Shown here: positions 5,644-8,627 of the stretch, in pieces
How the letters are laid out: each line of letters opens with the position of its first letter
How positions within the stretch are numbered: position 1 is the stretch's first letter
From: an uncultured bacterium
GTDB lineage: Bacteria; Bacteroidota; Ignavibacteria; Kapaibacteriales; UBA4661
Reading direction: 5' to 3'
Length of the DNA: 8,627 bases
NCBI GenBank assembly: GCA_937899715.1
Contig: CALCNX010000151.1
Location: forward strand, 1 to 8,627
Translations under genes and position numbers: made by a program
The notes under the pieces: model-generated
Database searches by the model: none
What the model was told of the DNA's origin: nothing
Seen by the model: the letters and a program-made list of their open reading frames with translations, nothing else

Positions 5644-8181
5644 TTACTTGCGCTTGGAAGGTTTGGTTTGCGGCGGCGGTGCGGTATGTTCACCCGTGAT
5701 GAGTGCTTTGAGCACTTCCACGCCTTTTTCCAGCACTTCGTCGCGTCCGGCGCGTATGCCTGCGATGGTGGGGTGTGCTTCTACGTCGGGAAGGATGCCT
5801 ATGCGTTGGAAGGGTGTACCGTCCGGATAACGGACTTCTTCACCTGTGAAACTAATTTTTTTTCCACCCGGCACAAAAATATGAGCTATTGTTCCATTGG
5901 CTCCTGTGGTGGGTGTGCCGACAAAAGTACAACGCTTTGCATTTTTCAAGAAAATACAAAAGTCTTCTGCTTGGCTTTGCAGGTCTTCGCTAATAAGAGC
6001 AACAATCGGTTTTGTGTAATGAATGTCTGTATGTGGTTCTATTTGTACTTGGTCGGTAAGCATTTTTTTATCTTCTAAGCCGCTAAAGAGACTATTTGAA
6101 AATGACTGGCGTGGCGTGATAAAAGGAATTGAATACACGGCACCTTGAGTAGGATGCTGTAAAAATTTTGATACCAAGACTCGATAATTTAGCTGAGGAT
6201 AACCCCGTAAATCAAGGATAATTCCCCTACTTGAGTTTTCCCAAGAGCGTAAAATACTATCAAGAAACTTTTCTTTTGCAAATGGTACGGAAAACAGTCT
6301 GATATAACCAATTTCTTGTGGCAATATCTCCGCCAACGGTCTTTCGATTCCATACAATTTTTTTGCTTGCTCTGCCACATCAGGTTTACGACGTTGTGCC
6401 ATGAACTGCTTAAACGTTAGCATCGGAATTTGTACCGTTTTTATTCCTGTTGCTGTTTTGACGGACAGCTCAATATCGGAACGTCCTGAGCTATTTAATA
6501 CGCCATCCATAACAAAGTATAAATCCCGCAAGAATGCTTGCTCTGTGGAAGCCGGAATCCGTTTACGCCACAATGCTTCAAACTCTCCAATAGTTTGTCC
6601 ATTGATACCAACAATTTCACTTCCTGTTGTTACAATAGAGTCAGGAAGCCAGCGCCCTTGATTTGGTCTGCCTACAATAACGCTACTGCCAACTTTTTTA
6701 AGATTAAAAGGAAATAAAAGCGTCGTTGTGTCTTGATAATTTACGTTAATAAGCTGCTGTGTATGGCTGTCCTTGAGCAGGGCAGAAAATTCCTGCATAA
6801 CAAGATAGTATTCTTGGGATGTGCGTGCAGATTCGACACGGGGAATAAACTGCGTAAGCGCGCTGTCCCAATTCACCGATGCGGTTTTTAGATGAGGATA
6901 CAAATACCGAATAACCGTCCAGACCTTGAAGAGTCCGCGTAAACGGCTTTCGCGGCTTATTTGCTGTGGTGTACCTTGTGCCGGAATGGTATCGGGTGTG
7001 AAAAAGCGCGTATCCAGTGAGAATGCGTGTGCAGGTTGCTGCTGCTTTTGTACAAGCGTTGTCCGAACAAGATTTGCAAAGCGCTTTGTGTTGGTAGTAT
7101 CGGCGATGGTGCTGTCGGTCAAAGCATGAAACCCAACCATCACGCCTTGCGCTTGAAGAATATCGGTGAAAGCGACCACACCGATACCGTCGGCAGGGTA
7201 GCGCTCGGCAGCGGCGGCAGCAAATAAGGGATGCACGGCAGGATTGTCCGAAGTATCCATTATCATCGCAACGTTTGCATTACCTTGTGCCATAGCACAG
7301 TAATCACGAAGAAATGTGATTGTTGCTTTGTTGACAAGAAAGATAACCGATGAATTTCGTGCTTGAAATTTTCTTCGTTCAAATTCCGATACTACTTTCG
7401 CACCCCAGAGGGCACGAGTTTTTGTTTGCATCGGGTTAACCATCCATCGTTGTCCTTGCCATGTCATACTGGCCATGTCCTCGTTCCAGCCTCTGTGCGC
7501 CCTTGAGATACTAGAACCGAGTGCAAACATGGGCGCAAAGCATCGCAAGGCAAAAAGTTGGGCATAGATATCATACCGTTCGTCTCGAATACGAAGGTCT
7601 ATGATAAGCGTGTCGGTATTGTTTTTGGGCTGAAGCGCGTTGTACAGGTATCGTGCCGCGAGAGTGTCCATTGGGTTGCCGCGCAGTGTTGCGTGAGCGG
7701 CATCAATGTAGGTGATGGTTGGCGTGAGATTGCTTCGCGGCAAAACGCGCCGTCGGACAAACTCACTGCTGTCGAGCAGAGAAAAGTTATATCGTTTCCA
7801 CCATTCTTCCGCAACGACCGAATCGGGCAGTTTGAAGGCAAAGGCATCGGGAGCGTTCAGGATTTTGAAAAGGTGGGTGTTGAGCGCGTAAGCAAGCTCA
7901 TCCGGTGTTTGAGCGCGTTCGGCTGCCGGGATAGCATTTTCAAGTGCAGTGTGCCAGTCAATGGGTTTATCGGCACGGATGATATTGGGATGGAAGAGGT
8001 AGAGTTTGCCCCAGAGGTCGGCTAGAGTTTCGAGACGGCGGATAATCTTATTTTCATGTTGCGACGAACCTTGATTCTCAAACGATTTTGAATAAGAATT
8101 CACAAACAGTAAAGAGAAAAAGATATAGGCTATTATTACTTTACCAAAATATTTAAAGATAAAATTCGCTTGGTTAAGCAT
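5644..8181 (-). CDS. Secreted S41-family protease, duplicated, N half degenerate
   Basis: This is a C-terminal-processing/tricorn-like S41 serine protease, exported from the cytoplasm. I chose ATG 8181 (845 aa) because it opens on a signal peptide (FIFKYFGK, then the hydrophobic run VIIAYIFFSLLFV). The upstream ATG at 8244 lies inside a hairpin arm and adds 21 residues with no signal character. Numbers below count from 8244. The C half holds a helical region (430-500), a PDZ-like segment (about 515-605), GYIRL (646), GIILDLRGYP (674), the catalytic Ser at S757 (LQSQAEDF) and GTPTTGANG (776). The N half (65-415) repeats the helical part and the core strands (TLIIDLR at 212, SVIFLVNK at 299) but lacks a PDZ domain. 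It has T310 where Ser would align, so it is probably inactive. The gene follows precursor P5. A role in leader removal or defence against the product is conceivable but unproven. Confidence 0.85.
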   Translation of the reverse strand: MLNQANFIFKYFGKVIIAYIFFSLLFVNSYSKSFENQGSSQHENKIIRRLETLADLWGKLYLFHPNIIRADKPIDWHTALENAIPAAERAQTPDELAYALNTHLFKILNAPDAFAFKLPDSVVAEEWWKRYNFSLLDSSEFVRRRVLPRSNLTPTITYIDAAHATLRGNPMDTLAARYLYNALQPKNNTDTLIIDLRIRDERYDIYAQLFALRCFAPMFALGSSISRAHRGWNEDMASMTWQGQRWMVNPMQTKTRALWGAKVVSEFERRKFQARNSSVIFLVNKATITFLRDYCAMAQGNANVAMIMDTSDNPAVHPLFAAAAAERYPADGIGVVAFTDILQAQGVMVGFHALTDSTIADTTNTKRFANLVRTTLVQKQQQPAHAFSLDTRFFTPDTIPAQGTPQQISRESRLRGLFKVWTVIRYLYPHLKTASVNWDSALTQFIPRVESARTSQEYYLVMQEFSALLKDSHTQQLINVNYQDTTTLLFPFNLKKVGSSVIVGRPNQGRWLPDSIVTTGSEIVGINGQTIGEFEALWRKRIPASTEQAFLRDLYFVMDGVLNSSGRSDIELSVKTATGIKTVQIPMLTFKQFMAQRRKPDVAEQAKKLYGIERPLAEILPQEIGYIRLFSVPFAKEKFLDSILRSWENSSRGIILDLRGYPQLNYRVLVSKFLQHPTQGAVYSIPFITPRQSFSNSLFSGLEDKKMLTDQVQIEPHTDIHYTKPIVALISEDLQSQAEDFCIFLKNAKRCTFVGTPTTGANGTIAHIFVPGGKKISFTGEEVRYPDGTPFQRIGILPDVEAHPTIAGIRAGRDEVLEKGVEVLKALITGEHTAPPPQTKPSKRK

Positions 8182-8210
8182 AAGTATTTGATAATTATTA
8201 AAAACATTAA

Positions 8211-8244
8211 ATGTTGGGAACAAAATACCTTCTGCCCCCAACAT
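8211..8244 (-). terminator. Hairpin between P5 and the protease gene
   Basis: A perfect 8-bp inverted repeat, ATGTTGGG (8211-8218) with CCCAACAT (8237-8244), has an 18-nt loop. On the minus strand it is followed by TTAATGTTTTTAATAATT. It may act as a weak terminator or attenuator after P5. It contains the first in-frame ATG of the protease frame, which argues for the later start at 8181. Confidence 0.45.
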
Positions 8245-8257
8245 ACAATACTAAACT

Positions 8258-8584
8258 TTAACAAGGACAACTTTGGCAACCTGTACCGCATGTCGCACAG
8301 GTATTACAGTCTGTTGCTGCATATATAGAAGGGCAACACCAACTACCATCAGCACAACTAGCATCCCAACATGCTGTATTTGAGTTACATACTGGTTTGC
8401 CAGTACAAATAGTATTTGTACCACCAGCGAGACAATCCATATCCTCCTCAGATGTATGTGCTTGATCACATCGGGCGTTAGTGTCATTACGACCCTTTAT
8501 CGTATTAACATCCCATCCTGTATTCGTTACAAAACTTTCCACCTTGATATCCTCAAGGCGCAATTTTATCCGTTGGTTTTCCAT
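8258..8584 (-). CDS. Lanthipeptide precursor P5, 108 aa, 14 Cys
   Basis: This RiPP precursor has a diverged form of the shared leader (IKLRLEDIKVESFVTN, residues 6-21). All six anchor positions (L8, L10, V15, S17, F18, T20) are kept in register. The likely cleavage region is T28-I-K-G31-R32, where the other peptides have G-G or G-A. The core of about 76 residues has fourteen Cys, half of them in the last 24 residues and ending in Pro-Cys, which is far denser than in P1-P4. GGAG lies 7 nt before the ATG. The gene lies about 6.3 kb from the left array, next to the protease. Its promoter, and any 21-bp repeats, would fall beyond the window, since only 43 bp upstream are visible. The diverged leader suggests an older or separately acquired member of the same substrate family. 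Confidence 0.87.
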   Translation of the reverse strand: MENQRIKLRLEDIKVESFVTNTGWDVNTIKGRNDTNARCDQAHTSEEDMDCLAGGTNTICTGKPVCNSNTACWDASCADGSWCCPSIYAATDCNTCATCGTGCQSCPC

Positions 8585-8591
8585 TAGAAAA

Positions 8592-8595
8592 CTCC
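8592..8595 (-). promoter_or_regulatory. Ribosome binding site of P5
   Basis: GGAG within AGAGGAGT on the minus strand lies 7 nt before the ATG at 8584, with the same spacing as in P1. The remaining 32 bp to the window edge hold no recognisable operator repeat. Confidence 0.65.
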
Positions 8596-8627
8596 TCTAA
8601 AAATAGAATAATTTCTGCCCGAAAAGG

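Noticed and set aside
5551..6078. Plus-strand open frame of 175 codons
   Set aside because: It crosses the terminator and runs antisense to the protease gene, with no recognisable domain.
8182..8244. ATG at 8244 as start of the protease
   Set aside because: It lies in a hairpin arm with no ribosome site, and the signal peptide begins properly at the ATG at 8181. It cannot be fully excluded.
8251..8487. Minus-strand open frame of 78 codons with hydrophobic character inside P5
   Set aside because: It is another frame of P5. P5 has the leader in register with P1-P4 and a ribosome site. The hydrophobic look comes from reading the Cys-rich core out of frame.

Overview
The window reads as part of a ribosomally made, post-translationally modified peptide (RiPP) locus of the class I lanthipeptide type, from a bacterium of the Bacteroidota/Chlorobiota (FCB) group. 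The pointers to this group are precursor leaders of the L-x-L-x(4)-V-x-S-F-[VI]-T kind known from pinensin-type lanthipeptides, promoters of the TTG-N21-TANNTTTG form typical of Bacteroidota sigma factor, a LytTR response regulator, and large genes without an obvious Shine-Dalgarno site. The species cannot be named from the sequence. Every gene lies on the minus strand.

Read in the direction of transcription (right to left), the layout is as follows. A Cys-rich precursor peptide (P5, 8584-8258) comes first. It is followed by a hairpin and a secreted S41-family serine protease built of two halves, the first degenerate (8181-5644), with a strong terminator after it. A LanC-type lanthionine cyclase with all catalytic residues and an extra C-terminal domain (5415-3478) then precedes a response regulator with two receiver domains and a LytTR DNA-binding domain (3396-2158). 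The left part is an array of four more precursors: P4 (1991-1641), P3 (1393-1130), P2 (766-464) and P1 (392-126). They share almost the same first 20 residues, while their cores are unrelated in sequence and differ in length and Cys number.

P4, P3 and P2 are each built as a cassette: a cluster of exact 21-bp direct repeats, a conserved 12-bp box that holds the -33 element, a -7 element, a 5' leader, the precursor and a rho-independent terminator. The repeat cluster begins 87 or 88 bp upstream of the start codon in all three. A 21-bp period is the spacing expected for LytTR operators, and the only regulator in the window is a LytTR protein, so the simplest model is that it switches on its own precursor array. 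P1 has no operator and sits behind the P2 terminator. A short relic of the regulator's 3' end in front of the P3 repeats suggests that the cassettes arose by tandem duplication next to the regulator gene.

The dehydratase (LanB), the exporter, immunity genes and the cognate histidine kinase are not in the window. The modification pathway is therefore completed by genes beyond the edges or elsewhere.
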